Assembly (NCBI GenBank): GCA_018383375.1
Contig: JAHAWW010000237.1
Coordinates: 1-43,176, forward strand
From: Prevotellamassilia sp.
GTDB lineage: Bacteria; Bacteroidota; Bacteroidia; Bacteroidales; Bacteroidaceae
Length of the DNA: 43,176 nt
Direction of reading: 5' to 3'
The position numbers and the translations under genes were made by a program. The notes beneath the pieces were generated by a model. That model saw only the letters and a list, made by a program, of their open reading frames with translations, ran no database searches and had not been told where the DNA came from. Numbering within the stretch: the stretch's first letter is position 1; every line of letters starts with the position of its first letter. Positions 26,200 through 33,823 of the stretch are shown piece by piece.

Positions 26200-26230
26200 C
26201 GAAGTTACGCATTGTCTGGCAAGGGCCAAA
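26200..26230 (-). promoter_or_regulatory. Promoter of the riboswitch-btuB-btuG unit
   Basis: Minus strand TTTG at 26227-26230, 19 nt, TAACTTCG at 26200-26207 (one mismatch to TAnnTTTG). Predicted transcription start near 26193 coincides with the beginning of the riboswitch. Confidence 0.7.
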
Positions 26231-26442
26231 GATTTGTGCCGAGTTTTTTTGTGAGGGAGGGTGGGGGAGAACATCTTGGGCGTCGTGATTGGGGGCAACC
26301 AAGCAAGGCATAAGTCGGTGAAAAACGGCAAAGGGGCATGGAAAAGTTCGCGACCTTTATTAAGTGGCACAATCGCGGCCGGACAAACTCTTAATGGGCT
26401 CTTCTTTCAACACATATCCGGCCTCCAAATTTCCCCGCGCCT
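26231..26442. other. Intergenic stretch without recognised features
   Basis: Lies between the divergent btuB promoter and conserved element copy B. Short open frames here have no family-like content, and I see no strong hairpin or promoter. Confidence 0.5.
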
Positions 26443-26598
26443 TTTGTCTTTTTCGCGACAGACGTTTTGCATTAACTTTGGGGTGAAGATAGAAGAGGAG
26501 GCCCATAATTGGGCCTTTTTTATTGATATTTAGCGCGTTACTGCCATAAGGACTGCACTCCCCGGCCTTATTCGCGCAACGATTGTCCTTATGGGAGG
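26443..26598 (+). ncRNA. Conserved intergenic element, copy B: promoter, terminator hairpin and structured tail
   Basis: Same architecture as 14116-14274. TTTGTCTTTT (26443-26452), 19 nt after TTTTT, TAACTTTG (26473-26480), purine-rich start, AGGCCCA-TAAT-TGGGCCT with T6 (26499-26521), GATATTTAGCGC, then CCATAAGGAC (26544-26553), GGCCTTAT (26564-26571), GTCCTTATGG (26585-26594) and GGGAGG. The first and last blocks form a perfect 10-bp stem, and the middle block can compete for the same partner. It points toward the promoter array and frr. Function unknown. Confidence 0.5.
26499..26521 (+). terminator. Intrinsic terminator inside element copy B
   Basis: Perfect 7-bp stem AGGCCCA/TGGGCCT with a 4-nt loop, followed by TTTTT. 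Located about 35 nt downstream of the predicted start of transcription, with no protein gene in between. Confidence 0.7.
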
Positions 26599-26628
26599 AA
26601 AAATTTCAAGCCATCTTGCGTGAATTTT

Positions 26629-26652
26629 GTGGTTTTTCGGCCGAAAAACCAC
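26629..26652. repeat. Perfect 24-bp palindrome
   Basis: GTGGTTTTTCGG followed directly by CCGAAAAACCAC, with no loop. It lies 30 nt beyond conserved element copy B. It could be a dimeric protein-binding site or a cruciform-forming sequence; no T-run follows. Confidence 0.6.
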
Positions 26653-26655
26653 CGT

Positions 26656-27030
26656 GTACGTCGCGCTGAGCAGGCATAACGAACAAAAACCAAGTTTTTT
26701 TGTCACCTCAAACGCCTTTTTTGAACATTGGGAATGCTGAATTGCCGAAGCCGATTTTGACCCGAGATTTCGCGCCATAGGGTGTTGTCATTCGCCTCAC
26801 GTTGAGCGCCATCCTCACAATGGCTTGACAGCAAAAAATTTGACCTATTGGTCAACGGCGACGGACTTGTCTGATGAAACAAGGGCGCATTTTTCGTGCC
26901 GTGGGGTGATTGGCGTGATTGAAGCGTTCAGTCACAGCATTTACTTCATTTTCAACAAGTTAAAAAGGGTGTGATTGTGTGATTGGGAAAAAGGCAACAA
27001 TTTGGGGGACAAGGAAAGGCGGCATAAACA
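26656..27030. other. Intergenic stretch with little recognisable content
   Basis: No supported gene. The only structure I see is a short inverted repeat, TTGACC-TATT-GGTCAA (26840-26855). Open frames in this stretch lack family features. Confidence 0.5.
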
Positions 27031-27034
27031 ACAT

Positions 27035-27290
27035 TTTTGCCCCTCCACTCGCCTTGCCCCAGTTTGGTGATTTGTTTTGTCTCTGCTCTCATTTGCACTA
27101 ACTTGCGCCTTACGACGCAAGTTAGGCTGCGGCTCGGGTAAGCAAAACAAAAAAACAAGTTTTTTATTTTGCTCACCGCTCTCATTTGCACTAACTTTCG
27201 CCTGACGGCGCAAGTTAGCCTGCGGCTCGGGTGAGCAAAACAAAAAAACAAGTTTTTTATTTTGCTCACCGCTCGCCTTGCACTAACTTT
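27035..27290 (+). repeat. Tandem 93-bp promoter-hairpin array upstream of frr
   Basis: Two full units (27085-27177 and 27178-27270) and the start of a third (27271-27290). Each unit carries a promoter (TTTTG, 19-20 nt, then TAACTTGC in unit 1, TAACTTTC in unit 2, TAACTTTG in unit 3). The -7 box overlaps an inverted repeat CTAACTTGCG/CGCAAGTTAG, and a second hairpin GGTGAGCAAAA/TTTTGCTCACC with a T-rich arm follows (its first copy, GGTAAGC, has one mismatch). A further degenerate promoter-like site (TTTTG, 19 nt, CCAGTTTG) lies at 27035-27066. Only the last unit matches the promoter consensus exactly. Confidence 0.75.
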
Positions 27291-27291
27291 G
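27260..27291 (+). promoter_or_regulatory. Promoter of the frr operon
   Basis: TTTTG at 27260-27264, 19 nt, TAACTTTG at 27284-27291; an exact consensus match and the last member of the repeat array. Transcription would start near 27298, about 70 nt before the frr ATG. Confidence 0.75.
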
Positions 27292-27366
27292 TCCAACAAT
27301 ATAAACCTTATTACCCACACGCGGGCTCAACAAACATGACGCCTGCCTTAATCTAACGCTTACATC

Positions 27367-27927
27367 ATGCTTGACGTAAAACAATGCCTCGCTGACTGTG
27401 AGGAAAAAATGGAAATGAGTGTGCTCCACCTCGAAGAGACACTCTCACACATCCGTGCCGGTAAGGCCAACGTGCACATCCTCGACGAAATCCGTGTAAA
27501 CAACTACGGCGTGCCCGCACCACTCAACAACGTGGCTGCCATCACTACACCCGACGCACGTACCATCGCCATCAAACCATGGGACAAAAAAATGTTTCCC
27601 GTTATCGAGAAAGCCATCATCGATAGCAACGTGGGCATCATGCCCGAAAACAACGGCGAAGTCATCAGACTGGGCATACCCCCTCTCACCGAAGAGCGAC
27701 GCCGCGACCTGACCAAACAATGCAACAAAGAGGCCGAAGAGTGTAAAGTCGCCATCCGCAATGCCCGACGCGACGGCATCGAAAAACTCAAAAAGGCTAT
27801 CAAAGACGGACTGCCTGAAGACGTGGAAAAAGACGGCGAAGCCGACCTGCAGAAAATACACGATAAACAGGTGAAAAAAGTGGAAGAACTCCTTGCTGCC
27901 AAAAACAAGGAAATCATGACCGTGTAA
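27367..27927 (+). CDS. frr: Ribosome recycling factor
   Basis: RRF splits post-termination ribosomes together with EF-G and mimics tRNA shape. The 186-residue protein has the family layout: helical N-terminus, the conserved HIRAGKANVHILDEI and VNNYGVP, then IKPWDKKMFPVIEKAI and NNGEVIRLGIPPLTEERR, and a long C-terminal helix. Length is normal. It is the first gene of a + strand unit with rsgA (12 nt), nfeD-like (31 nt) and a TlpA-like gene (21 nt). Its promoter is the last unit of the 93-bp repeat array. Confidence 0.97.
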   Translation: MLDVKQCLADCEEKMEMSVLHLEETLSHIRAGKANVHILDEIRVNNYGVPAPLNNVAAITTPDARTIAIKPWDKKMFPVIEKAIIDSNVGIMPENNGEVIRLGIPPLTEERRRDLTKQCNKEAEECKVAIRNARRDGIEKLKKAIKDGLPEDVEKDGEADLQKIHDKQVKKVEELLAAKNKEIMTV

Positions 27928-27939
27928 ACCGCAACGAAT

Positions 27940-28881
27940 ATGCACGGCACTGTCATTCGCAACACGGGCAACAGCTATGTGGTACGCACCGACGAGGGTA
28001 AACTGCTCGACTGTAAAGTCAAAGGCAATTTCCGCCTGCGCGGCATACGTTCCACAAGCCCCGTTGCCGTGGGCGATGGCGTCACACTCAAACCCGCCGA
28101 CGACAACACCACGGCCTACATCACCGAGATAGACGAGCGACGCAACTATATCGTGCGCAAAGCGTCTAATCTTTCCAAACAAAGCCACATCCTTGCCGCC
28201 AACATCGACTTGGCTCTGCTCGTCGTCACCGTGGCAAGACCCGAAACCACCACCACCTTTATCGACCGATTTCTGGCCTCGGCAGAGGCCTATCGCGTGC
28301 CAACGGTGTTGGTGTTTAACAAAACCGACGAGCTCAACGACGACGAGCGCGCTCAGGCTGACTATCTGCAAGCCATCTACGGCGAAATCGGCTACGACTG
28401 CATCGCCATCAGTGCGCTCACCGGACAAGGCACAGACCGCCTGACCGAGATGATGGCCGGAAAAATCTGCTTGCTGGCCGGACACTCAGGCGTGGGTAAG
28501 TCTACACTCCTCAACCGACTCATTCCCACCGCACACGCCCGCACGGCCGAAGTCTCTGAAGCACACGGCACAGGTATGCACACCACCACCTTCAGCGAAC
28601 TCTATGACCTGCCCGGCCAAGACGGCGGAGCGGTCATCGACATTCCGGGCATCAAAGGCTTCGGCACCTTCAACATAGAGCCCGACGAGGTGGCACATTT
28701 CTTTCGCGACATCTTCAAAATTTCAGACGGTTGCCGCTTCAACAACTGCACCCACACACCCGAACCAGGATGCGCCGTGCTCGAAGCGCTCGAACAACAC
28801 CGGCTGGCGCCCTCACGCTATGCCTCCTATTTGTCTATGCGCGACGATAAAGACGAAGCCAAATATCGACCGGCCTTCTGA
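27940..28881 (+). CDS. rsgA: Small ribosomal subunit biogenesis GTPase RsgA
   Basis: A circularly permuted GTPase that acts late in 30S subunit maturation. Residues 1 to about 65 form the OB-fold (MHGTVIRNTGNSYVVRTDEG). The GTPase motifs come in permuted order: G4 NKTD near residue 127, G1 GHSGVGKST at 181-189, then G3 in the DIPGIKGF stretch near 235. The C-terminal zinc domain has the CRFNNCTHTPEPGC cluster. The 313-residue length is normal. It starts 12 nt after frr, which is a common neighbour in Bacteroidales. Confidence 0.96.
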   Translation: MHGTVIRNTGNSYVVRTDEGKLLDCKVKGNFRLRGIRSTSPVAVGDGVTLKPADDNTTAYITEIDERRNYIVRKASNLSKQSHILAANIDLALLVVTVARPETTTTFIDRFLASAEAYRVPTVLVFNKTDELNDDERAQADYLQAIYGEIGYDCIAISALTGQGTDRLTEMMAGKICLLAGHSGVGKSTLLNRLIPTAHARTAEVSEAHGTGMHTTTFSELYDLPGQDGGAVIDIPGIKGFGTFNIEPDEVAHFFRDIFKISDGCRFNNCTHTPEPGCAVLEALEQHRLAPSRYASYLSMRDDKDEAKYRPAF

Positions 28882-28912
28882 CCACTCCTTATTTATATAT
28901 AAAGCACAACTT

Positions 28913-29392
28913 ATGTCTATCACGCTCATCATCATCTTGCTCGTCGTCGTGGCATTGATGCTCTTTGCCATCGAAGGCTTGCTCTTTCCCGGTTACGGCA
29001 TAGCCGGTATTACGGCAGCCGCCTGTGTGCTTGTGGCTGATGTGTTGGTCTATACCCAATGGGGAACGACAGCCGCCATTTTGAGCGTCCTGGTGTCGAC
29101 GGCCGTTGTCATCGGTTTTTTCTGGTGGTTTGCCCACTCCAAAGCCCTGGACCGCATGGCCCTGAACGCCACCATCGACTCCACGGCCCCCACAGCCGCA
29201 CAACGCTCTGTCACGGTGGGCGATGAAGGTGTGGCCCTCACCCGTCTGGCCCTCATCGGCCGCGCCGAAATCAACGGCAAAATCGTCGAGGTGAAATCTG
29301 AAAGCGGTTTCCTCGACGAGGGCACACCCATCGTGGTTTCGGCCATAGACGAAGCCGCCATCATGGTGAAACAAAACATCATCAAAGCATAA
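28913..29392 (+). CDS. NfeD-like membrane protein (short form)
   Basis: A 159-residue protein. The start is set at the ATG of MSITLIIILLVVVALM, because an upstream in-frame ATG (28820) would overlap rsgA and precede a polar, unlikely N-terminus. Two to three hydrophobic segments (about 4-24, 28-45 and 49-68) are followed by a soluble C-terminal OB-fold-like domain with VTVGDEGVALTRLALIGRAE and FLDEGTPIVVSAID, the NfeD pattern. Short NfeD proteins usually partner a membrane-bound stomatin/SPFH protein or protease; neither is encoded here, so the partner is unknown. Confidence 0.82.
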   Translation: MSITLIIILLVVVALMLFAIEGLLFPGYGIAGITAAACVLVADVLVYTQWGTTAAILSVLVSTAVVIGFFWWFAHSKALDRMALNATIDSTAPTAAQRSVTVGDEGVALTRLALIGRAEINGKIVEVKSESGFLDEGTPIVVSAIDEAAIMVKQNIIKA

Positions 29393-29413
29393 CACAAATC
29401 CATATTCACTGCA

Positions 29414-30487
29414 ATGAAAACTAAACTATTCACACTCTGTCTGGCCGCCATTATGGCCCTCGGCCTTCAAGCTCAGACCTACACCATCACGGGCAAAGCA
29501 CCCAAAGGCGAAAAACAAATATTCGTCACCCACTACACAACACGACAACGCGACACCATCAACGTGGCCCAAAACGGCAGCTTCAAACTCACACTCGACG
29601 CGGCCAAAGACCAAATCGTCGCCTTCTTAACAGAAAATTCGATGGACCTTTACGCCGTGGTCGACAACAATCTCACGGTCGATCTCGTCAACATGAAGGT
29701 GAGCGGCTCTGAAGAGAACACCCTGCTCTCAAACTACCAGTCTACCTATTCTGCCGAAAGCAAAGAGTTGGAGCGTATTGCCATAGAGATTAAGCCTTAC
29801 ATCAAGGATGAAAAACAAATCCCGGACTCCATAATGGCCGAATTGCGCAAGGCGAGGGAGGCTTATGGCAACAAAGTGGCCGAAGTGGCCCGCAAGGTGA
29901 GCAAAGAGCACACAGACAAACTCTTTCCGGCAGCCTTTTTGAAAATGGCGCAATATGACCTTGAAAAAGACGAACTGATTGCCATTGCCAAAAGCGGGGC
30001 TAAATTTATGGAAGCCGATATGATGAAAGGCTTGAAAAAAAACGCACAAGCCTGGGAGCGTCAAAGCATTGGCCAAAGTGTGACCGACCTCGTTATGCCC
30101 GACACCACCGGCGTGGAGCGCCACCTCACCGACTTTGTGGGACACGGCCAATATGTGCTGGTGGACTTCTGGGCCTCTTGGTGCGGTCCGTGCCGTCAAG
30201 AGATGCCCAACGTCAAAGCCGCTTATGCCAAATATCACGACAAGGGTTTCGACATCGTGGGCGTGTCGTTCGACAACAAACGCGAGGCTTGGGTCAACGC
30301 CATCAAGAAACTCGAACTCCCCTGGCACCACATCTCCGACCTCAAAGGCTGGAAATGTGCCGCATCTGAAGTCTATGGCATCAACTCCATACCAGCCACC
30401 ATCCTCTTCAACCCCGAGGGCAAAGTGATTGCCACCGACCTGCGCGGCGAAGCATTGGACAAGAAATTGGAAGAAATCTTCAAATAA
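29414..30487 (+). CDS. TlpA-family thioredoxin with N-terminal DUF4369 domain
   Basis: A 357-residue envelope thiol-disulfide protein. A signal peptide (1-20, ending LGLQAQ) is followed by a DUF4369 beta-domain (YTITGKAPKGEKQIFV, about 22-110), a helical linker, and a C-terminal thioredoxin domain with the active site C257-x-x-C260 in FWASWCGPCRQEMP. The later INSIPATILFNPEGK segment contains the cis-proline loop. Such proteins reduce or resolve disulfides outside the cytoplasm, often receiving electrons from a DsbD-type transporter; one is encoded 300 nt downstream. It is the last gene of the frr unit and ends at a terminator. Confidence 0.9.
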   Translation: MKTKLFTLCLAAIMALGLQAQTYTITGKAPKGEKQIFVTHYTTRQRDTINVAQNGSFKLTLDAAKDQIVAFLTENSMDLYAVVDNNLTVDLVNMKVSGSEENTLLSNYQSTYSAESKELERIAIEIKPYIKDEKQIPDSIMAELRKAREAYGNKVAEVARKVSKEHTDKLFPAAFLKMAQYDLEKDELIAIAKSGAKFMEADMMKGLKKNAQAWERQSIGQSVTDLVMPDTTGVERHLTDFVGHGQYVLVDFWASWCGPCRQEMPNVKAAYAKYHDKGFDIVGVSFDNKREAWVNAIKKLELPWHHISDLKGWKCAASEVYGINSIPATILFNPEGKVIATDLRGEALDKKLEEIFK

Positions 30488-30520
30488 CACCCTCTACCAA
30501 CCTAAATAGAGCATAAATAT

Positions 30521-30561
30521 GCGTGAAAGGCAGCCACTCGGGCCGGCTTTCGCGCCTTTTT
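30521..30561 (+). terminator. Terminator after the TlpA-like gene
   Basis: Stem GCGTGAAAG/CTTTCGCGC (one G-T pair) with an inner GGC/GCC, then CTTTTTG. It closes the frr-rsgA-nfeD-tlpA unit just ahead of the tRNA promoter. Confidence 0.7.
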
Positions 30562-30572
30562 GTGTGCCAAAC

Positions 30573-30603
30573 TTTGCCTCTCGGCAGATTTGCTGTATTT
30601 TTG
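30573..30603 (+). promoter_or_regulatory. Promoter of tRNA-Arg
   Basis: TTTG at 30573-30576, 19 nt, TATTTTTG at 30596-30603, an exact consensus match. Transcription would start about 9 nt before the mature tRNA 5' end. Confidence 0.8.
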
Positions 30604-30618
30604 CACACACTTACGGTC

Positions 30619-30690
30619 GCCCTTGTAGTTCAATGGATAGAACAACTCCCTCCTAAGGAGTAGATATGAGTTCGATTCTCATCGGGGGTA
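30619..30690 (+). tRNA. tRNA-Arg, anticodon CCT (reads AGG)
   Basis: A 72-nt cloverleaf: acceptor GCCCTTG pairs with CGGGGGT (three G-T pairs), D stem GTTC/GAAC, anticodon stem ACTCC/GGAGT with loop CTCCTAA (anticodon 30652-30654), 4-nt variable loop, T arm ATGAG-TTCGATT-CTCAT, discriminator A. The CCA end is not encoded. It lies in the 305-nt gap between the TlpA-like gene and dsbD. Confidence 0.93.
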
Positions 30691-30792
30691 CAAAAAACAC
30701 CAAACGCTTTTTAATTCACCTACCAACAAGTCGCCATACCACTTCTACATCAGACTTGTTTCCCATCTTCTTTCTAAACGACCACATCTCGT

Positions 30793-32853
30793 ATGAAAAA
30801 ATCGTTTGCCCTTATGGCGCTTTGTCTGCTGTTTGTCTTGTCGGCTACGGCACAAGTCAAATTCACCGTAGATTACAAGCGCGTTTCACCCACTGAGCTC
30901 CACATCGTCTTCAAAGGCAAGGCCGACAAAGGCTGGCACGTCTACTCGGCTCAGGTGCCGGCCGACGGACCCAACCCGACGGCGTTCGTCGTGGACAAAA
31001 TCAGTGGAGCCAAACTCAAAGGCGGCCTCGTAGAAGGAGCCGGCAAGAAGACCGAATATGACGATATGTTCATGATGAACGTGGGCTATTTTGAAGGCAA
31101 TATGACTTTCACCCAAAAGGTGGAAATCACTGAGAAGAACTTTGCCATTGAAGGTTATCTCGACTATCAAGCCTGCGGCGAAGGGCAATGTATCGTGGAC
31201 AAGGCCGAATGTAAACAATCAGGCACAGACGGCCCGACGGCCACGACACCTGAAAAGGTGGCACCGGCAGAGCCAACCGCTGCAGTTCCGACCGTATCAG
31301 CACCCACCACGACAGAGGACGGCACCATGACTGCCGCCCTCGATTCAGTTTTGGCCGAAACCTCACCAGAGGCCCCCATAGCCACAGCCACCACGGCCGA
31401 CAGCAATCTGATAAAAGCTTGGTGGTCGCCCTCGATTGGCAATCTCAAGGCCCTTGGCGGCGATGAAGCTGCCGTGGCCGACTTGGCGTTTTGGTATATC
31501 TTCATCTTAGGTTTCTTGGGCGGTCTCGTGGCCCTTTGCACCCCCTGTGTATGGCCCATCATCCCCATGACAGTGAGCTTCTTCCTCAAACGCACAAAAG
31601 ACCGCAAGAAAGCCATTCGCGACGCCGTGCTCTATGGTTGCTCCATCGTGGTGATTTATGTGGCCTTAGGACTCATCGTCACTTCAATTTTCGGTGCCAG
31701 TGCGCTCAACGACCTCTCTACCAACGCCATTTTCAACATCTTCTTTTTCTTGATGCTCTTGGTGTTTGCCGCCAGCTTCTTTGGCGGATTTGAAATCACC
31801 CTGCCGTCGTCGTGGGGCAATGCCGTAGACAGCAAAGCCGACAAGACAACCGGCCTCTTGAGCATTTTCCTCATGGCCTTCACCCTCTCTTTGGTGAGCT
31901 TTTCTTGCACGGGTCCGGTCATTGGTTTCCTGCTTGTCGAAGCCAGCACATCGGGTGGCAGCATCTTGGCACCTGCCGTGGGAATGCTGGGCTTTGCCTT
32001 GGCTTTGGCTTTGCCTTTCACCCTCTTCGCCCTCTTCCCTTCATGGCTCAAGAGCGCACCCAAGAGCGGTGGCTGGCTCAATGTGGTGAAGGTGGTTTTG
32101 GGTTTCCTCGAATTGGCTTTTGCACTCAAATTTCTCTCAGTGGCCGACTTGGCCTATGGCTGGCATCTGCTCGACCGCGAAACCTTCCTCGCGCTTTGGA
32201 TTGTCATTTTTGCCTTGTTGGGCTTTTATCTGTTGGGCAAAATCAAGTTTCCCCACGACGACGACAATACCAAAGTGAGTGTGCCGCGTTTTTTTATGGC
32301 GCTCTGCTCATTGGCTTTTGCCGTGTATATGGTGCCCGGACTTTGGGGCGCTCCGCTCAAGGCCGTCAGTGCCTTCGCGCCACCCATGAAGACCCAAGAC
32401 TTCAATCTTGACCCGGTGAAGGTTGAAGCCCACTTCACCGACTACGATGCCGGTATGGCCTATGCCCGCCAGACGGGCCGCCCGGTGATTGTAGACTTCA
32501 CCGGCCACGGTTGCGTCAACTGCCGCCAGATGGAGATGGCAGTGTGGTACGACCCTGCCGTGCGCGACCTGCTGATGAAAGACTACGTGCTCATTTCGCT
32601 TTATGTCGACGATAAGACGCGTCTGCCCGAGCCCATTGTGGTAAATGTGGACGGCAAAGAAGAGAAGCTCCGCACCATAGGCGACAAATGGAGCTATCTG
32701 CAGCGTATGAAGTTCGGCGCCAATGCCCAACCTTTCTACGTTATTCTCAATCACGACGGACAACCGCTCATGCCGGCCTACACTTTCGACACCAGCGTAT
32801 CAAAATTCATTGATTTCCTTAAAGAAGGCAAGAGCAAACTGATGGCCCAATAA
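30793..32853 (+). CDS. dsbD: Thiol:disulfide interchange protein DsbD
   Basis: A 686-residue membrane protein that moves electrons from cytoplasmic thioredoxin to envelope substrates. After a signal peptide (1-20) comes an N-terminal DsbD-alpha-like domain with CGEGQC (about 118-123), a low-complexity Thr/Ala/Pro linker, a CcdA-type domain of about eight transmembrane helices with cysteines C249 (LCTPCVWP) and C372 (FSCTGPV), and a C-terminal thioredoxin domain with C574-x-x-C577 (GHGCVNCRQ). All three redox centres are present. The start has a good signal peptide. It likely supplies reducing power to the TlpA-like protein encoded just upstream. A shared terminator follows. Confidence 0.93.
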   Translation: MKKSFALMALCLLFVLSATAQVKFTVDYKRVSPTELHIVFKGKADKGWHVYSAQVPADGPNPTAFVVDKISGAKLKGGLVEGAGKKTEYDDMFMMNVGYFEGNMTFTQKVEITEKNFAIEGYLDYQACGEGQCIVDKAECKQSGTDGPTATTPEKVAPAEPTAAVPTVSAPTTTEDGTMTAALDSVLAETSPEAPIATATTADSNLIKAWWSPSIGNLKALGGDEAAVADLAFWYIFILGFLGGLVALCTPCVWPIIPMTVSFFLKRTKDRKKAIRDAVLYGCSIVVIYVALGLIVTSIFGASALNDLSTNAIFNIFFFLMLLVFAASFFGGFEITLPSSWGNAVDSKADKTTGLLSIFLMAFTLSLVSFSCTGPVIGFLLVEASTSGGSILAPAVGMLGFALALALPFTLFALFPSWLKSAPKSGGWLNVVKVVLGFLELAFALKFLSVADLAYGWHLLDRETFLALWIVIFALLGFYLLGKIKFPHDDDNTKVSVPRFFMALCSLAFAVYMVPGLWGAPLKAVSAFAPPMKTQDFNLDPVKVEAHFTDYDAGMAYARQTGRPVIVDFTGHGCVNCRQMEMAVWYDPAVRDLLMKDYVLISLYVDDKTRLPEPIVVNVDGKEEKLRTIGDKWSYLQRMKFGANAQPFYVILNHDGQPLMPAYTFDTSVSKFIDFLKEGKSKLMAQ

Positions 32854-32882
32854 AGAAGTCATCGGACTTCATCCCTAAAAAA

Positions 32883-32919
32883 CGTCCCCGAGCGAGTTTT
32901 TTCAACTCATTCGGGGACG
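32883..32919. terminator. Bidirectional terminator between dsbD and the DUF4294 gene
   Basis: CGTCCCCGA and TCGGGGACG arms with inner GAGTT/AACTC pairs. On the minus strand a clean TTTTTT follows; on the plus strand ATTATTTT follows. It lies between convergent genes and probably stops both. Confidence 0.8.
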
Positions 32920-32991
32920 CATTATTTTGAAATATATCAATTGAAACGTGAGGCAGGAATGTCATGGGCGGCAGAATAAGAAGGTGCCGAC

Positions 32992-33639
32992 TCAGAGTTG
33001 ACCGCTCTCCACCATTCTCACCACGCGCTCAATATAGCGATCTTCGCCCTTAGGGTCGTAGCGTTTGGTGAGGCTGTTGCCAAAACAGAAAGCGATGGCT
33101 TGATACATATTGGCTTTGAAGGCACCAATAAACGCCTGAGCAATATCATAACCCGTCTGCCCACATTCACGGTCGATGAGTTTCACCAACAACCGCCCCT
33201 GCGAACGGGTGAGTTTCTTGAGCGTGGGCGTATATTGTTTTTTGAGCCCTTCCTCGACGCGTTTCAGATGTTCGGCCCGCTCTTTTTTTGTGGGCAAAGT
33301 CTGGATAAAATCATAAGTTTCAATGACGGTGTAGCGTGCCAGTTTAGCCAAGGGCAAAAGACGTTTGACATTGGCCACGAGACGATTGTAGCGGTCGCGT
33401 TCTTTCTGGTTTTTGAAATTGAGCGGCGGATATTTATAGAAGGTGGGCAAGACAATGTGTGCCACGCTGTCGCCGCCATAAAAGGCACGCGCGTGCATCA
33501 CCTTGATTTCAAGGTTGATGGCCGGCGGCTCATCGCTGTCGGGCACGTCGTCTACGTCGGGCACCGTTTGGGCCGATAGCGTCAGTGAGGCCACTAAAGC
33601 CATCAACAGCAAAATGTATTTAGTCAGTGATTGGCACAT
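32992..33639 (-). CDS. DUF4294-family exported protein
   Basis: A 215-residue protein with a signal peptide (about 1-24, ending LSAQ), an acidic stretch (DVDDVPDSDEPP) and a conserved body containing HIVLPTFYKYPPLNFKNQKE, ETYDFIQTLPTKKERAEHLK, and the LVKLIDRECGQTGYDI motif typical of DUF4294. The latter has one invariant cysteine. The family is confined to Bacteroidetes and has no established function. The gene is divergent from rnr, a common arrangement in the order, and is closed by the bidirectional terminator. Envelope location is inferred from the signal peptide. Confidence 0.82.
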   Translation of the reverse strand: MCQSLTKYILLLMALVASLTLSAQTVPDVDDVPDSDEPPAINLEIKVMHARAFYGGDSVAHIVLPTFYKYPPLNFKNQKERDRYNRLVANVKRLLPLAKLARYTVIETYDFIQTLPTKKERAEHLKRVEEGLKKQYTPTLKKLTRSQGRLLVKLIDRECGQTGYDIAQAFIGAFKANMYQAIAFCFGNSLTKRYDPKGEDRYIERVVRMVESGQL

Positions 33640-33715
33640 AGTCTGAACGCGAAATTAGCAAGAAAAACAATAGCCACACGTTATTTATCCTTAAACACGC
33701 CAATTCCCCCATATG

Positions 33716-33752
33716 TTTTGATGTATTTTTTAACGAAATAAGCCTACATTTG
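33716..33752 (+). promoter_or_regulatory. Probable promoter of rnr
   Basis: TACATTTG at 33745-33752 is an exact -7 box. The nearest TTTTG (33716-33720) is 24 nt upstream, longer than usual, so the -33 element is uncertain. Confidence 0.5.
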
Positions 33753-33823
33753 CCATTAGAAGCATCCATGCAACCTCTTGTGGCACATGTATGGACATTG
33801 TTTTTCAACAAAAAAGACACACT

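Noticed and set aside
26941..27320. Minus-strand open frames across the promoter array encoding a repeated Phe/Cys-rich peptide.
   Set aside because: The 93-bp repeat is a multiple of three, so any frame without a stop stays open. The peptide repeats only reflect the DNA repeat and there is no promoter or family match.
28820..28912. ATG-initiated extension of the NfeD-like gene into rsgA.
   Set aside because: The extension is polar, overlaps the rsgA coding end, and the ATG at 28913 begins the first membrane helix.
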